Below are positions 39,934-49,758 of a DNA stretch of 52,328 nt, in pieces. Position numbers and translations under genes: made by a program. Source of the stretch: Sporanaerobacter acetigenes DSM 13106 (lineage in GTDB: Bacteria; Bacillota; Clostridia; Tissierellales; Sporanaerobacteraceae). How positions within the stretch are numbered: the stretch's first letter is position 1; the number at the start of each line of letters is the position of its first letter. The notes beneath the pieces are model-generated. The model did no database searches. It was not told the DNA's origin and saw only the letters and a list, made by a program, of their open reading frames with translations. The stretch covers positions 1 to 52,328 of the forward strand of contig NZ_FQXR01000018.1 in the NCBI RefSeq assembly GCF_900130025.1, written 5' to 3'.

Positions 39934-42468
39934 TTGGCAAGGGAGATAGGGCAGTTAAATGTAAAAGTAGGTCTTGATTCAACTGGATTTCAAAATGGTG
40001 TATCTCAATTAAATAGAGAATTAAGAGTAGTACAATCTGAATTTAAAGCAGCTTCAGCTTCTATGGGGGACCATGGAAAAAGCCTTGATGGCCTTAAATT
40101 AAAATCTGAAAGCTTTTCAAAGCAGACAGAAATTCAAAAAGAAAAGATTAAGGCCTTAGAAGAAGCTCATAAAAAGTCTATAGATACCAAGGGGCAAGAT
40201 GCAAAAGCTACTCAGGAGTTAGAGATAAAACTAAATAAGGCTAAAGAACAACTGGCCTTAATGGAGCAGGATTTACAGAAAGTAAATAAAGAAATAGAAG
40301 TTCAAAGTTCAAACTGGTACAAATTAGGACAGAGCCTAGAACCTGTGGGAAAGAAAATGCAAGATATAGGAGGGAAGTTTCAGAATGTAGGTAAGGACCT
40401 AACTAAAAAAGTAACTGTCCCTCTTGCTGGAATAGGAACTGCTGCTATAAAGATAGGCATGGATTTCGAAGAGTCAATGAGTAAAGTAAAGGCTTTCTCT
40501 GGTGCAAGTGAAGAAGATATGGTACAACTTGAAAAAGCAGCAAGGGATGCAGGAGCATCTACTTCAAAATCTGCAAAAGAAGCAGCAGATGCTCTAGGTT
40601 TCATGGCCCTTGCTGGCTGGGACTCAAAGACTTCAATGGAAGCACTAATGCCAGTTCTTCGTTTAAGTGAAGCAGGAAATATTGATTTAGCAAGAGCTAG
40701 TAGTTTAGTTACTGATTCTATGAGTGCATTAGGTCTTACAACTCAGGAATTACCGAAGTATTTAGATATTGTGGCCCAGACAGCAAGAAGTTCTAATACA
40801 GACATTGACCAGATGGCAGAAGGCTTTCTTGGAGTAGGTGGAACTTTGAGAGGATTAGATGTACCCCTTGAAGAAAGTGCACTAGCTTTAGGATTTCTTG
40901 CCAATGCAGGTGTTAAAGGCAGTGAAGCAGGAACGGCCCTAAATGCAGTTTTATTAAATCTTACAGCACCTACAGGAAGGGCAAAACAAGCATTAGATGA
41001 ACTTGGATTTAGTGCATTTGATAGCCAGGGAAATTTTAAAGGCTTAGAAAATGTACTATTTGAATTAAAGGATAAACTTAAAGGAATGACAGAAGAGCAA
41101 AGAAATACTTATCTTGCCATGATTGGTGGGAAGGAACACGTAAAAGATTTAAATGCACTGTTAAATGGTATGGATGATAGCTATGATACTTTAACTAAAG
41201 ATATTTCAGAGTTTGATGGTGCACTTGATGATATGGCAAATACTATGCGAGATAACAATAAAGGTTCTATTATTGAGTTGAAATCAGCCATGGAAGAATT
41301 GGGTCTTAAAATTTATGATGTATTAAAACCTTCCATAGCAGATATCATTGATTCTATTCAAGGTTTTATAGATAAACTAAACTCCCTAAGTCCAGCCCAG
41401 CAAGAGGCAATAGTAAAATTAGGACTCTTTGCAGCAGCTATTGGACCTGTCCTATTAGGAACTGGTTCAATGATTAAAAAAGTAGGAGAGACAATAGAAG
41501 TTTTTTCAAATGTAAGTAAAGTAATAGCAAATGCAGGTGGAGTTATTGGAGCTTTAACAAGTCCCATAGGAATAGCCATAGCCGCAATAGTTGCCATAGT
41601 TGCAGTTGGAGTAACTCTTTATAAAAACTGGGATGATATAAAGGCAAAGGCAGGAGAACTTAAAGAAGCTATAAGTGAAAAATGGAATAATATAAAAGAA
41701 AGTACATCTCAAACTTGGGATAATGTGAAAACTACAATATCTACTAGGTGGAATGATATAAAATCAAATACCAATGAAACCATAGGAAATATAAAGACAT
41801 CTGTAAGTTCTTCTTGGGAAAATATAAAGAGCAAAACTAATGATACTTGGGAAAACATGAAAAGTAATACTGCTTCAGCCTGGCAAGCCATGAGAGGAAA
41901 AATAGATGAGCATGGTGGTGGAATTAAAGGCATCATTGGTACTTATACAGAAATATATAAAACAGTTTGGGGTTCAGCATTAAAGACCATGGACGATTTA
42001 ACAGGTGGTAAGTTTTCAGCCATGGTAGAGAAAGTTAAGGGTGCATTTAATAAGGTTAAAGATAGTATTCAAAGTGGAATTTCAAAAATAAAAGAATGGA
42101 ATCAGCAGAGAGTAGAAAACAAGGAAGCAACTTTCACCCAAAGAGTAAAACAAGTATTTGAAACTGTAGGCGAGAAAATAAAGGGCATTGGTAGAAATGC
42201 AGAAGGAACTGAATATTGGAGAGGTGGACTTACTTGGGTAGGTGAAAGAGGACCAGAATTAGTAAATCTACCACGAGGTTCAAAGGTATTTAGCAATGAG
42301 AAATCAATGGAAATGATAAAAGGCAAAGGGCAAACAAATACCAATAACTCAAACCTAACAATCCACATAGATAATTTTAACAATAATACAGATAAGGATA
42401 TAGAACAACTTGCTTATGAATTAGAGTTCTACAGACAAAGAGTTGCTATGGGAAGGGGTGGTATTTAG
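39934..42468 (+). CDS. Tape measure protein
   Basis: 844 residues; sets tail length. An N-terminal TP901-type region (coiled coil, then FEESMSKVKAFSGASEEDM and DALGFMALAGWDSKTSMEAL), hydrophobic helices near 500-560 (GLFAAAIGPVLLGTG; GIAIAAIVAIVAVGVTLYKN), and a tryptophan-spaced repeat (WNNIK, WDNVK, WNDIK, WENIK, WENMK, about 585-650). TTG start with GGTGGTGA upstream. Ends overlapping the Dit gene. Confidence 0.92.
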   Translation: MAREIGQLNVKVGLDSTGFQNGVSQLNRELRVVQSEFKAASASMGDHGKSLDGLKLKSESFSKQTEIQKEKIKALEEAHKKSIDTKGQDAKATQELEIKLNKAKEQLALMEQDLQKVNKEIEVQSSNWYKLGQSLEPVGKKMQDIGGKFQNVGKDLTKKVTVPLAGIGTAAIKIGMDFEESMSKVKAFSGASEEDMVQLEKAARDAGASTSKSAKEAADALGFMALAGWDSKTSMEALMPVLRLSEAGNIDLARASSLVTDSMSALGLTTQELPKYLDIVAQTARSSNTDIDQMAEGFLGVGGTLRGLDVPLEESALALGFLANAGVKGSEAGTALNAVLLNLTAPTGRAKQALDELGFSAFDSQGNFKGLENVLFELKDKLKGMTEEQRNTYLAMIGGKEHVKDLNALLNGMDDSYDTLTKDISEFDGALDDMANTMRDNNKGSIIELKSAMEELGLKIYDVLKPSIADIIDSIQGFIDKLNSLSPAQQEAIVKLGLFAAAIGPVLLGTGSMIKKVGETIEVFSNVSKVIANAGGVIGALTSPIGIAIAAIVAIVAVGVTLYKNWDDIKAKAGELKEAISEKWNNIKESTSQTWDNVKTTISTRWNDIKSNTNETIGNIKTSVSSSWENIKSKTNDTWENMKSNTASAWQAMRGKIDEHGGGIKGIIGTYTEIYKTVWGSALKTMDDLTGGKFSAMVEKVKGAFNKVKDSIQSGISKIKEWNQQRVENKEATFTQRVKQVFETVGEKIKGIGRNAEGTEYWRGGLTWVGERGPELVNLPRGSKVFSNEKSMEMIKGKGQTNTNNSNLTIHIDNFNNNTDKDIEQLAYELEFYRQRVAMGRGGI

Positions 42469-43172
42469 TGATTAGCTTTAACTTTGCAGGAAAGGATAGT
42501 TATAAAGACTATGGAATAATAATATCTAAAAGACCCAATCTTCCCTCCCCTAAAAGAAGAGTATCATATATAGACATTCCAGGAAGAGATTCAAGTTTAG
42601 TTTATGATGAGGAAACTTATGAGAATACAACCATAGGAGTAGAGTGTAAAATCAAAGATGGTAATTTGATAGATAAAATAGATGATATTAAAGCATGGCT
42701 ATTTTCAGCGGGAGAGAGTGACTTAATATTTAGCTTCCAAGATGATAAAAAGTATAGAGCGCAAGTGGTTAATAGTATTGATTTTTCTCAGGTAGTTAAG
42801 ATTTTTTCTGAATTTATAATAATATTTAATTGTAGGCCCTTTAAATATGCAACTTATAATAATGTATTTACAATTGTAGAGTCAGGCTCATCTATAATAA
42901 ATGTAGGAAGTATAAAAAGTGAGCCTATAATATCGGTATATGGTGAAGGAAATATTGAATTAACAGTAAATGAAACTAAGGTTAATTTAACTAATATAAA
43001 AGATAAGATTATACTTAATTCAGTAATTCAAGATTCTTATAATGATTTAGGAGAGAATTTAAATAATAAAGTAAAAGGTGAATTTATATATCTAAGTCCT
43101 GGCTCTAATAGGGTTGAATGGACTGGCAATGTAAGTAAAATTAAAATCCTCCCAAACTGGAGGTGGCTATAA
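42468..43172 (+). CDS. Distal tail protein (Dit-like)
   Basis: 234 residues. ISKRPNLPSPKRRVSYIDIP, then GRDSSLVYDEE near the start and a beta-rich C-terminal half fit the siphovirus distal tail family, the hub that links the tube to the fibres. GTG start overlaps the tape measure stop. Confidence 0.85.
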   Translation: MISFNFAGKDSYKDYGIIISKRPNLPSPKRRVSYIDIPGRDSSLVYDEETYENTTIGVECKIKDGNLIDKIDDIKAWLFSAGESDLIFSFQDDKKYRAQVVNSIDFSQVVKIFSEFIIIFNCRPFKYATYNNVFTIVESGSSIINVGSIKSEPIISVYGEGNIELTVNETKVNLTNIKDKIILNSVIQDSYNDLGENLNNKVKGEFIYLSPGSNRVEWTGNVSKIKILPNWRWL

Positions 43173-45073
43173 TGATTACTATTTATGATAAGAAAACAGG
43201 GAAAGGAAACTTTGAAAATAACGGACTTTGTGTTTTAGATGAATGCATAATGGCCGAAATTACTCATGAGCTAAATGGAGAATACAGTTTGGAAATTGAG
43301 TATCCAGTAGTATCTCATAAGGCTCAATACTTGGAGGAATTAAATATTATTAAAGCTGATGGCCAGCTTTTTAGAATATATAAGGTTGAAAGAATTCAAG
43401 ATAAGATAAGTAAAATTAAAGTGTGGGCAAGACATATTTTTTATGATCTTGCCTATTATTTTATAGAATCTGTAAGGATATTAAATGCAAATACTAAAGA
43501 GGCCTTAGAAGGAACAATTCCACCTGAACTTCAAGCTGTATATGACTTTACAGCACCCGAAGGAAACATAGCACCATTTATTGCAAAGGAAATTAATGCA
43601 GCAGATGCAATGTATAGGCTAATTGAAGTTTATGGTGGAGAGATTTATAGGGATAATTATAGGGCACATATTAAAGATAAGGTAGGCACTGATAAAGGAA
43701 TATTAATTAAATACGGTAAAAACATTAGAGGAATGAAAGTCATAGAAGATACCAGTGAAATGGCTACAAAAATATATCCAGTTGGTGCAAATGGACTATT
43801 ACTTTCTGAAAGATATATTGAAGTTTTAGGAGATAAGGCTGATATTTTACCTTTTCCTATAGTTAAGAAAGTTGAATTCAAAGAATGTAAGGATGTTGAC
43901 ACACTAAGAGTTAAAGCAAAGGAATATGCTGAAAAAGTATCTCTTCCTAAGATATTTATTACTATTGATTTTTTAGAATTAAGTAAGATAGAAGAATATA
44001 AGGATTTTAAATGCCTTACAGAAGTAGATGTTGGAGATATTGTAAAGGTAAAAAACGAAAGACTAGGATTTACTACAGAACTTAGAGTAATAAAAAAGAA
44101 AGTAGATTTAATAAATCCTATAAACACTAAAATAGAATTAGGAGACCCACTAAATACTATAATAGAAAAAATAGATACATCTAGACTATTAGATGAAATT
44201 AATAGTGCCATAACTGGAACCTTAAGCAGCATGATAATTAAGAAAAATACTGAAGTTATAAATGTTACTACAACTAAATTTGCTGCAATGGTGTTTGGAA
44301 TTACTGCAAAAGCAGATACAAATTTAAACTGTAATATTACCATGACAGGTAAGGCAAGTGAGGATTGCTCCATAAAGATATTATTTTCTCTTGATGGAGT
44401 ATATTATGATTTTAAGCCAATTCAAAAGTTAGCTAAGGGTGACAATGTTATAGGACTTCCCCTTCCTATGCCACAGGTTACTGCAGGAGATCATACCTTT
44501 ATGGTGGAGTTAGAAGTAACTAATGGAAGTTTTGTTATTGAAAAAGGAAATCTTCAAGTAACTATTGAAGGTAGAGACTTAGAAGGTGGACTTAGTGCAA
44601 GTATTCCTAGAGCAGAAGTAATTTATAGTTTTCTTTATAATTTGTTTTATATAAAGTTTTCTAAATATAAGTATAATGAAAACTATTTATTTAAAAGTTT
44701 AGTGCCAGATAAAAAAGATTTTATAATAAGCTACACTGAAGATGATTTTAGTCAAATCTTTAATAGCTATACAAGAACTATGGACTTAAATATTAATATA
44801 GAAGTAGTAGGAATAATTGAAGAGTTTTCACCAAATAACAGTAGTAAATATTTGTATGATAATGAGTGGATAGCATGGAGTGCTGATTTTGATAAAAACA
44901 AAGACGGAACTTATGATTATTATAATAAAGTCAGCATATCAGAGCCTGAACTAATAGAAGAAGGAACATTTGACTCAAGATTAGAAAAAGGAGTTTTATA
45001 TACGGCTACATTACCTAATAGAAACTTATACAATAACTTACTATCTATCATCTGGGAATTGGAGGAGATATGA
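43172..45073 (+). CDS. Tail-associated lysin/endopeptidase-type protein (Tal)
   Basis: About 633 residues. The N-terminal 360 match prophage tail endopeptidase proteins (ITHELNGEYSLEIEYPVVSH; IKVWARHIFYDLAYYFI; EMATKIYPVGANGL). The C-terminal 270 are beta-rich and probably extend the tail tip. ATG 43172 follows GGAGGTG; the GTG at 43163 overlaps that site. Placed after Dit, as usual. Confidence 0.82.
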   Translation: MITIYDKKTGKGNFENNGLCVLDECIMAEITHELNGEYSLEIEYPVVSHKAQYLEELNIIKADGQLFRIYKVERIQDKISKIKVWARHIFYDLAYYFIESVRILNANTKEALEGTIPPELQAVYDFTAPEGNIAPFIAKEINAADAMYRLIEVYGGEIYRDNYRAHIKDKVGTDKGILIKYGKNIRGMKVIEDTSEMATKIYPVGANGLLLSERYIEVLGDKADILPFPIVKKVEFKECKDVDTLRVKAKEYAEKVSLPKIFITIDFLELSKIEEYKDFKCLTEVDVGDIVKVKNERLGFTTELRVIKKKVDLINPINTKIELGDPLNTIIEKIDTSRLLDEINSAITGTLSSMIIKKNTEVINVTTTKFAAMVFGITAKADTNLNCNITMTGKASEDCSIKILFSLDGVYYDFKPIQKLAKGDNVIGLPLPMPQVTAGDHTFMVELEVTNGSFVIEKGNLQVTIEGRDLEGGLSASIPRAEVIYSFLYNLFYIKFSKYKYNENYLFKSLVPDKKDFIISYTEDDFSQIFNSYTRTMDLNINIEVVGIIEEFSPNNSSKYLYDNEWIAWSADFDKNKDGTYDYYNKVSISEPELIEEGTFDSRLEKGVLYTATLPNRNLYNNLLSIIWELEEI

Positions 45074-45074
45074 T

Positions 45075-46244
45075 ATGGGAGTAAGACCTATAATGGCAAA
45101 CCCAAAAGGAAGTTCTGGAATGACTCTTTATGGAACAAGGAATGATGATTCTACAGTAACTTTACCTGACATGGGATTTGACTTTATGTACAATGGAGAT
45201 TTAATTAGAACAATTTATTCAAGTGGTAACTCGTGGATAGGTATTGGTTCATCTTCAGAGCATATTAAAATTAATAGAAGGTATACAAGTTATAATAATT
45301 TGTACTATTCAAGAGAAGAGGAAAATGGATATAGATTATTTAGGGTAAGGTTTGAAGGAAATAGTACCTATAATGGCTGGGGAAATAATAATTTAGTTTG
45401 GGAAGTTTCTTTTTATGAAACAGGTGTTATTCAAATAGTTATAGAAAAGACTCCGAATACTGGCACAGATAGCTTTGTAAATCCTGGAATAGGAACTCAA
45501 AGCATAACATTAGAAACTGGCAAATCCTATGTCTTAATCTCTGATAGTAAAGATGGGAAGAACTATAAGGTAACAGAAGGATCGTATTTTCCCGATAAAG
45601 AAAGATTTTTAATAATTGATGATGAAGGAATAAAGAACTTTCAAGAAGTGGAAGGTGTTCCTAAATGGGTTAAGGTTTCTGATATGCCTTTAACTGAAGA
45701 AATATTATTAAACTATGGGAATGATTTTTTACCCTCATCCTTGGATGGTATAGTAGGAGATTCACCAAAGGTTTATTATTATACAGATAATCCTAATGCA
45801 GTAGAAAGACAAGAAGAAATTAAATTTAAAATAGGATTAATAGCAACAAGTCTTCCTAAAGTAATAGAGCAAAAGGAAGATTTTTTTATTCCTAGTGAGA
45901 AGTTGATATCAAATATAATAGCTGAAGTATCTACAGATATAATAAATAATAATGGAAATATAACTAAGACCAATGGAGAAGTAAGGATAGCTTTTAGTGT
46001 GGACAGTGGAGAGGCTTATCTTACCTTTGATATAAATGCAAATGATTATAGGGAAATAGATATCACGAATTCTGTGGAGTTTTTAAATGAGGGAATAAAT
46101 CCAGAAAACCTAAATGTAATAAATTATGAAAGATTAAATGAGTTAATTGAACTAAATAGAAAAATTAGATTTGCCTATATATTAGAAAAACCGACTCTTT
46201 CAGATGTATGTAAGATTAAGAAACTAAAAATTTTCTATAGTTGA
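45075..46244 (+). CDS. Tail tip/fibre protein, putative
   Basis: 389 residues. The first 150 are a beta-rich domain (GFDFMYNGDLIRTIYSSGNS; FYETGVIQIVIEKTPNTGTD) like those in clostridial tail fibre proteins. The rest is not recognised. It follows the Tal gene by 1 bp and probably builds the tail tip or binds the host surface. Confidence 0.6.
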   Translation: MGVRPIMANPKGSSGMTLYGTRNDDSTVTLPDMGFDFMYNGDLIRTIYSSGNSWIGIGSSSEHIKINRRYTSYNNLYYSREEENGYRLFRVRFEGNSTYNGWGNNNLVWEVSFYETGVIQIVIEKTPNTGTDSFVNPGIGTQSITLETGKSYVLISDSKDGKNYKVTEGSYFPDKERFLIIDDEGIKNFQEVEGVPKWVKVSDMPLTEEILLNYGNDFLPSSLDGIVGDSPKVYYYTDNPNAVERQEEIKFKIGLIATSLPKVIEQKEDFFIPSEKLISNIIAEVSTDIINNNGNITKTNGEVRIAFSVDSGEAYLTFDINANDYREIDITNSVEFLNEGINPENLNVINYERLNELIELNRKIRFAYILEKPTLSDVCKIKKLKIFYS

Positions 46245-46253
46245 GGTGTTTAT

Positions 46254-47927
46254 ATGGTAGATGAAAATTTAAGGGAATGTATTTCATATAATAAAGATTC
46301 TATAAATGGGAGTATTATGACTAGTAAAAAATATAAAGAAAATCAAGGTATCAAAGGGAAGGTGCTTCTAGAACTTTTTGATGCTAAAACTAAGAAAAAA
46401 GTAAAAGAAGCGTATACTGAGAATTTAATTCCAGACCTATATTTCAAAGATACATTCTTAGAACTTTTTGTACAAGGAATTATGGGTGCTGGAAATACAA
46501 GAAGATGTGAAAATTATACATGGTTTAATTATCTTTATTTAACCGACAGTGACAAACCTGAGAATATAAATGAACAAAGAGTTATAGGAAATATTATAGG
46601 TTTTGCAGGGAGAAATGAACCATATTCAGGGAATGATCCAATAAGGGGAACTGTCAATAGGTCTGAGACTAAATTTGAGTTAACAGATAATAAGATAAAG
46701 ATTAACTTTGTATTTGACTTCCCAACTCATGCTGCAAATGGAAGAATAGAAAGCATTTATTGGGCAGATAGTGACCCTGAAAATAAGGATTATTTTTATA
46801 GAGGTGCTGCATTGTATGGGAGAGAATATGAGGATAATAGTTACTATATTAATAGTGAAATCAATCCAAGAAGATACTATGCAATTAATAGGTTGTTTTC
46901 CTATGCAAAAACTATAAAATTCATAAGTCCTACGAAGGGATGGCTTTTAGCAGATGGGAAGAATACAAGTATAACTCAATCAAGTTATTTACAGTTTCCA
47001 GAAAGTCTTAAAGGGCATTGGCTAATGATACCTTTTGATATTAATACTAATGACATAATTATATGGGATCAAGTAATAAGATTATTAAACTATGAGGGAA
47101 ATGCTCTTGTATCAGATAGTAGTAATGCTATAAAAAAATATGATGGGCTATATCAAGCTTGCCCATATATACAACCAGATGGTGAAATGGTTTTTATAGG
47201 ATTTTATAATTATTCGTATTCAGGAGATAATTATTTAAGAATTTATAAATGGAGTAAAGTAGGAGTACAACTAAGTTTTGTAGACATAAACATGAGCCAA
47301 GATTTTAAGGATAAAGATTATAATGTATTGTTTAATTATAAGCAAATAAATACTGATGGAGTATTTCTTGATGGCTGTATTGATATTATAGGCTATACTA
47401 CTAGACTGGATAGTCAATTCAATGAAAATGTTTATACTAGTAGATGGATAAGAGTGGATAGTCAGGGAAATAAAGTTCAAGATATGAATATTAAACCCAA
47501 AATAGGGAACTCAACTTGGTTTGAAACAAGAGGTATGGATAGTGGGAATATTGAAAGAAGATGTTATGTTTACGATTTTTATAGAAGTGCAAATCGAATA
47601 TATTTATACTATACAAACACTCAGGGTGGAACTAGCTTTTTTCAGGTAATAAATAAACAAGGGAATTTATTAGAACCATATAGAAAATATTTTTCTATAA
47701 ATAGTAGTTATTATTCTTTCCATAATATACTTGGTACAGATAGATGGATAAGCAGGTATTATGGATCAGGTACTACCTATTTATTGATACAAGCACTTCT
47801 TACCAGCAAGCCTATAGGAGCACATACAAAACTTGCACAGCCTGTTGAGAAAACAGAAGCAAATACAATGAAAATACAGTATATGTTTGAAATAGACTTA
47901 GTTAATTATGGGGAAGATTATTATTAA
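46254..47927 (+). CDS. Putative receptor-binding tail protein
   Basis: 557 residues rich in aromatic residues and Asn/Ser, with no strong motif: GRIESIYWADSDPENKDYFY in the middle and repeated strand-turn patterns (FIGFYNYSYSGDNYLRIYKW) suggest a beta-propeller-like or fibre fold. It is the last structural gene before the lysis genes, the usual place of the receptor-binding protein. Assignment by position. Confidence 0.5.
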   Translation: MVDENLRECISYNKDSINGSIMTSKKYKENQGIKGKVLLELFDAKTKKKVKEAYTENLIPDLYFKDTFLELFVQGIMGAGNTRRCENYTWFNYLYLTDSDKPENINEQRVIGNIIGFAGRNEPYSGNDPIRGTVNRSETKFELTDNKIKINFVFDFPTHAANGRIESIYWADSDPENKDYFYRGAALYGREYEDNSYYINSEINPRRYYAINRLFSYAKTIKFISPTKGWLLADGKNTSITQSSYLQFPESLKGHWLMIPFDINTNDIIIWDQVIRLLNYEGNALVSDSSNAIKKYDGLYQACPYIQPDGEMVFIGFYNYSYSGDNYLRIYKWSKVGVQLSFVDINMSQDFKDKDYNVLFNYKQINTDGVFLDGCIDIIGYTTRLDSQFNENVYTSRWIRVDSQGNKVQDMNIKPKIGNSTWFETRGMDSGNIERRCYVYDFYRSANRIYLYYTNTQGGTSFFQVINKQGNLLEPYRKYFSINSSYYSFHNILGTDRWISRYYGSGTTYLLIQALLTSKPIGAHTKLAQPVEKTEANTMKIQYMFEIDLVNYGEDYY

Positions 47928-47954
47928 AATAAATAGAAGGAATTTTATTGAATA

Positions 47955-47982
47955 CTGGCACTTTTATAGGTGCCTATTTTTT
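47955..47982 (+). terminator. Intrinsic terminator before the holin gene
   Basis: GGCAC (47957-47961) pairs with GTGCC (47970-47974), followed by TATTTTTT. The stem is short. It separates the tail genes from the lysis genes. Confidence 0.45.
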
Positions 47983-48005
47983 ATGCCAAAAAGGAGGAGA
48001 AATTA

Positions 48006-48416
48006 ATGAAAAATGTAATTGATACCCTTCAGTTAATATTCACAGCCATAGGAGGATTTATAGGATGGTACTTAGGAGGTGTTGATGGATTGGTTTATGC
48101 ACTTGTAGCCTTTGTAGTAATTGATTATATTACAGGTCTTATGTTAGCAGTAATTGAAAGAAAAGTATCAAGCAAAATAGGGTTTAAAGGAATATTTAAA
48201 AAGATTCTCATATTTATATTTGTAGGAATTGGTAATATTGTAGACTTGCACATTATTAAAAATGGTAGTGCCATTAGAACTGCAGTAATATTTTTCTATT
48301 TATCCAATGAAGGACTAAGTATCATTGAAAATGCCACAAAGATAGGCCTTCCAGTACCAGAGAAGTTAAAGGCTGTATTTACAGAACTTAAGAAAGAAGA
48401 TGAAAAGAATGATTAG
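48006..48416 (+). CDS. Phage holin (TcdE/phi-LC3-like holin family)
   Basis: 136 residues. Three hydrophobic segments: LIFTAIGGFIGWYLGG, GLVYALVAFVVIDYITGLML and ILIFIFVGIGNIVDL, then a charged C-terminus. It makes the membrane hole that releases the amidase. ATG 48006 follows AAGGAGGAG. Ends overlapping the amidase start by 17 nt. Confidence 0.88.
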   Translation: MKNVIDTLQLIFTAIGGFIGWYLGGVDGLVYALVAFVVIDYITGLMLAVIERKVSSKIGFKGIFKKILIFIFVGIGNIVDLHIIKNGSAIRTAVIFFYLSNEGLSIIENATKIGLPVPEKLKAVFTELKKEDEKND

Positions 48417-49083
48417 GATTTGCTGTGATTATGGCCATGGTGGAAGTGATCCAGGTGCTATATATAATGGAAGGAAAGAATCACAAGATGTATTAAAAAT
48501 AGGAAAAGCTGTAGCAGCTGAACTAAGAAGACATGGAGTAATAGTTGATGAAACTAGAACTAAAGATACTGCCATGAGTCTAAAAGAAAGAAGTAACTTT
48601 GAGAATAAAAAGAAATATGACTACTTCATATCATTTCATAGAAATGCTTCTAAACCTGAAAAAGCCGAAGGGGTAGAAACATTCACTTATATTAATCAAA
48701 CTGAAAAGGCTAAGAGTTTAGCAGAGAAGATGCAAAGAGCATTGGTAGATGCTGGTTTTAAAGATAGAGGTGTAAAGGCAGCTAACTTCCATGTATTAAG
48801 GAAAACAAAAGCACCAGCAGTACTCATTGAAATAGGATTTATTGATAACTCTAAAGACAACAAGTTATTCGATAGTAGTTTTAAGAAAATCGTAATGGCC
48901 CTATCAAAGGCTATACTAGATGAAGTTGGAATTGAATATAAAGAACCTAATATGTCATCCGCTAGTCAAACTCTATATAGAGTAATGGTAGGTTCATATT
49001 CAAAAAAAGAAAATGCAGAAAGGCAAGTAGAAAAACTTAAAGCCTTGGGATTCGATGCTGTTATAATGCCTTATAAATTTTAA
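48400..49083 (+). CDS. N-acetylmuramoyl-L-alanine amidase endolysin with SPOR domain
   Basis: 227 residues. The Amidase_3 core has zinc ligands in DYGHGGSDPGA (H), GRKES (E) and FHRNAS (H), and the catalytic VLIEIGFIDN (E). The C-terminal 40 residues are a SPOR cell-wall-binding domain (YRVMVGSYSKKENAERQVEK, then GFDAVIMPY). Normal members read SxHxNA at the second histidine; here it is SFHRNAS. No signal peptide, so the holin is needed for release. Confidence 0.9.
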   Translation: MKRMIRICCDYGHGGSDPGAIYNGRKESQDVLKIGKAVAAELRRHGVIVDETRTKDTAMSLKERSNFENKKKYDYFISFHRNASKPEKAEGVETFTYINQTEKAKSLAEKMQRALVDAGFKDRGVKAANFHVLRKTKAPAVLIEIGFIDNSKDNKLFDSSFKKIVMALSKAILDEVGIEYKEPNMSSASQTLYRVMVGSYSKKENAERQVEKLKALGFDAVIMPYKF

Positions 49084-49088
49084 TTGTA

Positions 49089-49118
49089 GGAGTGGTTTAA
49101 ATAGCCACTTCTTTTTTT
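49089..49118 (+). terminator. Intrinsic terminator of the lysis operon
   Basis: GGAGTGG pairs with CCACTTC (one wobble), followed by seven T. It lies right after the amidase stop and separates late genes from the recombination module. Confidence 0.7.
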
Positions 49119-49131
49119 ATGGGGGGATTGT

Positions 49132-49560
49132 ATGACTGAAGAACAAAAAACACAAATAATAAACTTAAGAGATGAAGGCTATAGCTATGGTGAAATAGCT
49201 AGTGACCTTAATATTTCAGTTAATACTATAAAGTCTTTTTGTAGGAGAAATGATAAAGCAAAAGAAGATAAAGAAAATCTTGAAGAGGATCAATATGATA
49301 ATTGTAAATATTGTGGCAGGAAATTAGAGAAAAATCATCGAGGGAAACCTAAGAAATTCTGTTCTGAGAAATGCAGAAGAGCATGGTGGAAAGAAAATAA
49401 AGATAAGCATGAAAAGAAAGCTTTTTATACATTAACCTGCCAAGGATGTGGTATTGAGTTTCAAAGCTATGGAAACAAGGACCGTAAGTTTTGTACCCAT
49501 GCCTGTTATATAAATCATCGTTTTAAAGGGGGAGATACAATTGACAAAGGAACAATTTGA
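49132..49560 (+). CDS. HTH and zinc-ribbon protein of the recombination module
   Basis: 142 residues. An N-terminal helix-turn-helix (IINLRDEGYSYGEIASDLNI, then SVNTIKSFCRR) is followed by two cysteine-rich ribbons (CKYCGRK...CSEKCRR and CQGCGIEF...CTHACY). Proteins of this type precede serine recombinases in clostridial elements and may help them bind DNA. Overlaps the next small gene by 20 nt. Confidence 0.7.
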   Translation: MTEEQKTQIINLRDEGYSYGEIASDLNISVNTIKSFCRRNDKAKEDKENLEEDQYDNCKYCGRKLEKNHRGKPKKFCSEKCRRAWWKENKDKHEKKAFYTLTCQGCGIEFQSYGNKDRKFCTHACYINHRFKGGDTIDKGTI

Positions 49561-49702
49561 AAGAGAGAAAAATTATCAAGTGTCTCTTTTAGTGGCAAAG
49601 AATATGCTAGAGGAGAATCTTATAGATCATAAGGAATATCAAAAAATTAACAAAGCCTTAGTAAAGAAATATAACCCCATAATAGGTGGGTTGTATGCTT
49701 AA
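49541..49702 (+). CDS. SHOCT-like small protein
   Basis: 53 residues from a TTG start with GGGGGAGA upstream: TKEQFEREKNYQVSLLVAKN, then MLEENLIDHKEYQKINKALV. The short paired-helix pattern (LLE-G-I-EYQKIN) is that of SHOCT domains. It lies in an alternative frame overlapping the end of the HTH gene. Often found before recombinase genes; role unknown. Confidence 0.65.
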   Translation: MTKEQFEREKNYQVSLLVAKNMLEENLIDHKEYQKINKALVKKYNPIIGGLYA

Positions 49703-49758
49703 TTAACTTGCTATGTATCAAAATTAGAGTTAACATCGTGCTGAAAGGAGGTGGGGAA

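Noticed and set aside
43657-44373. 238-codon minus-strand ORF
   Set aside because: It lies wholly inside the Tal gene on the opposite strand, is rich in hydrophobic low-complexity residues and has no ribosome site.
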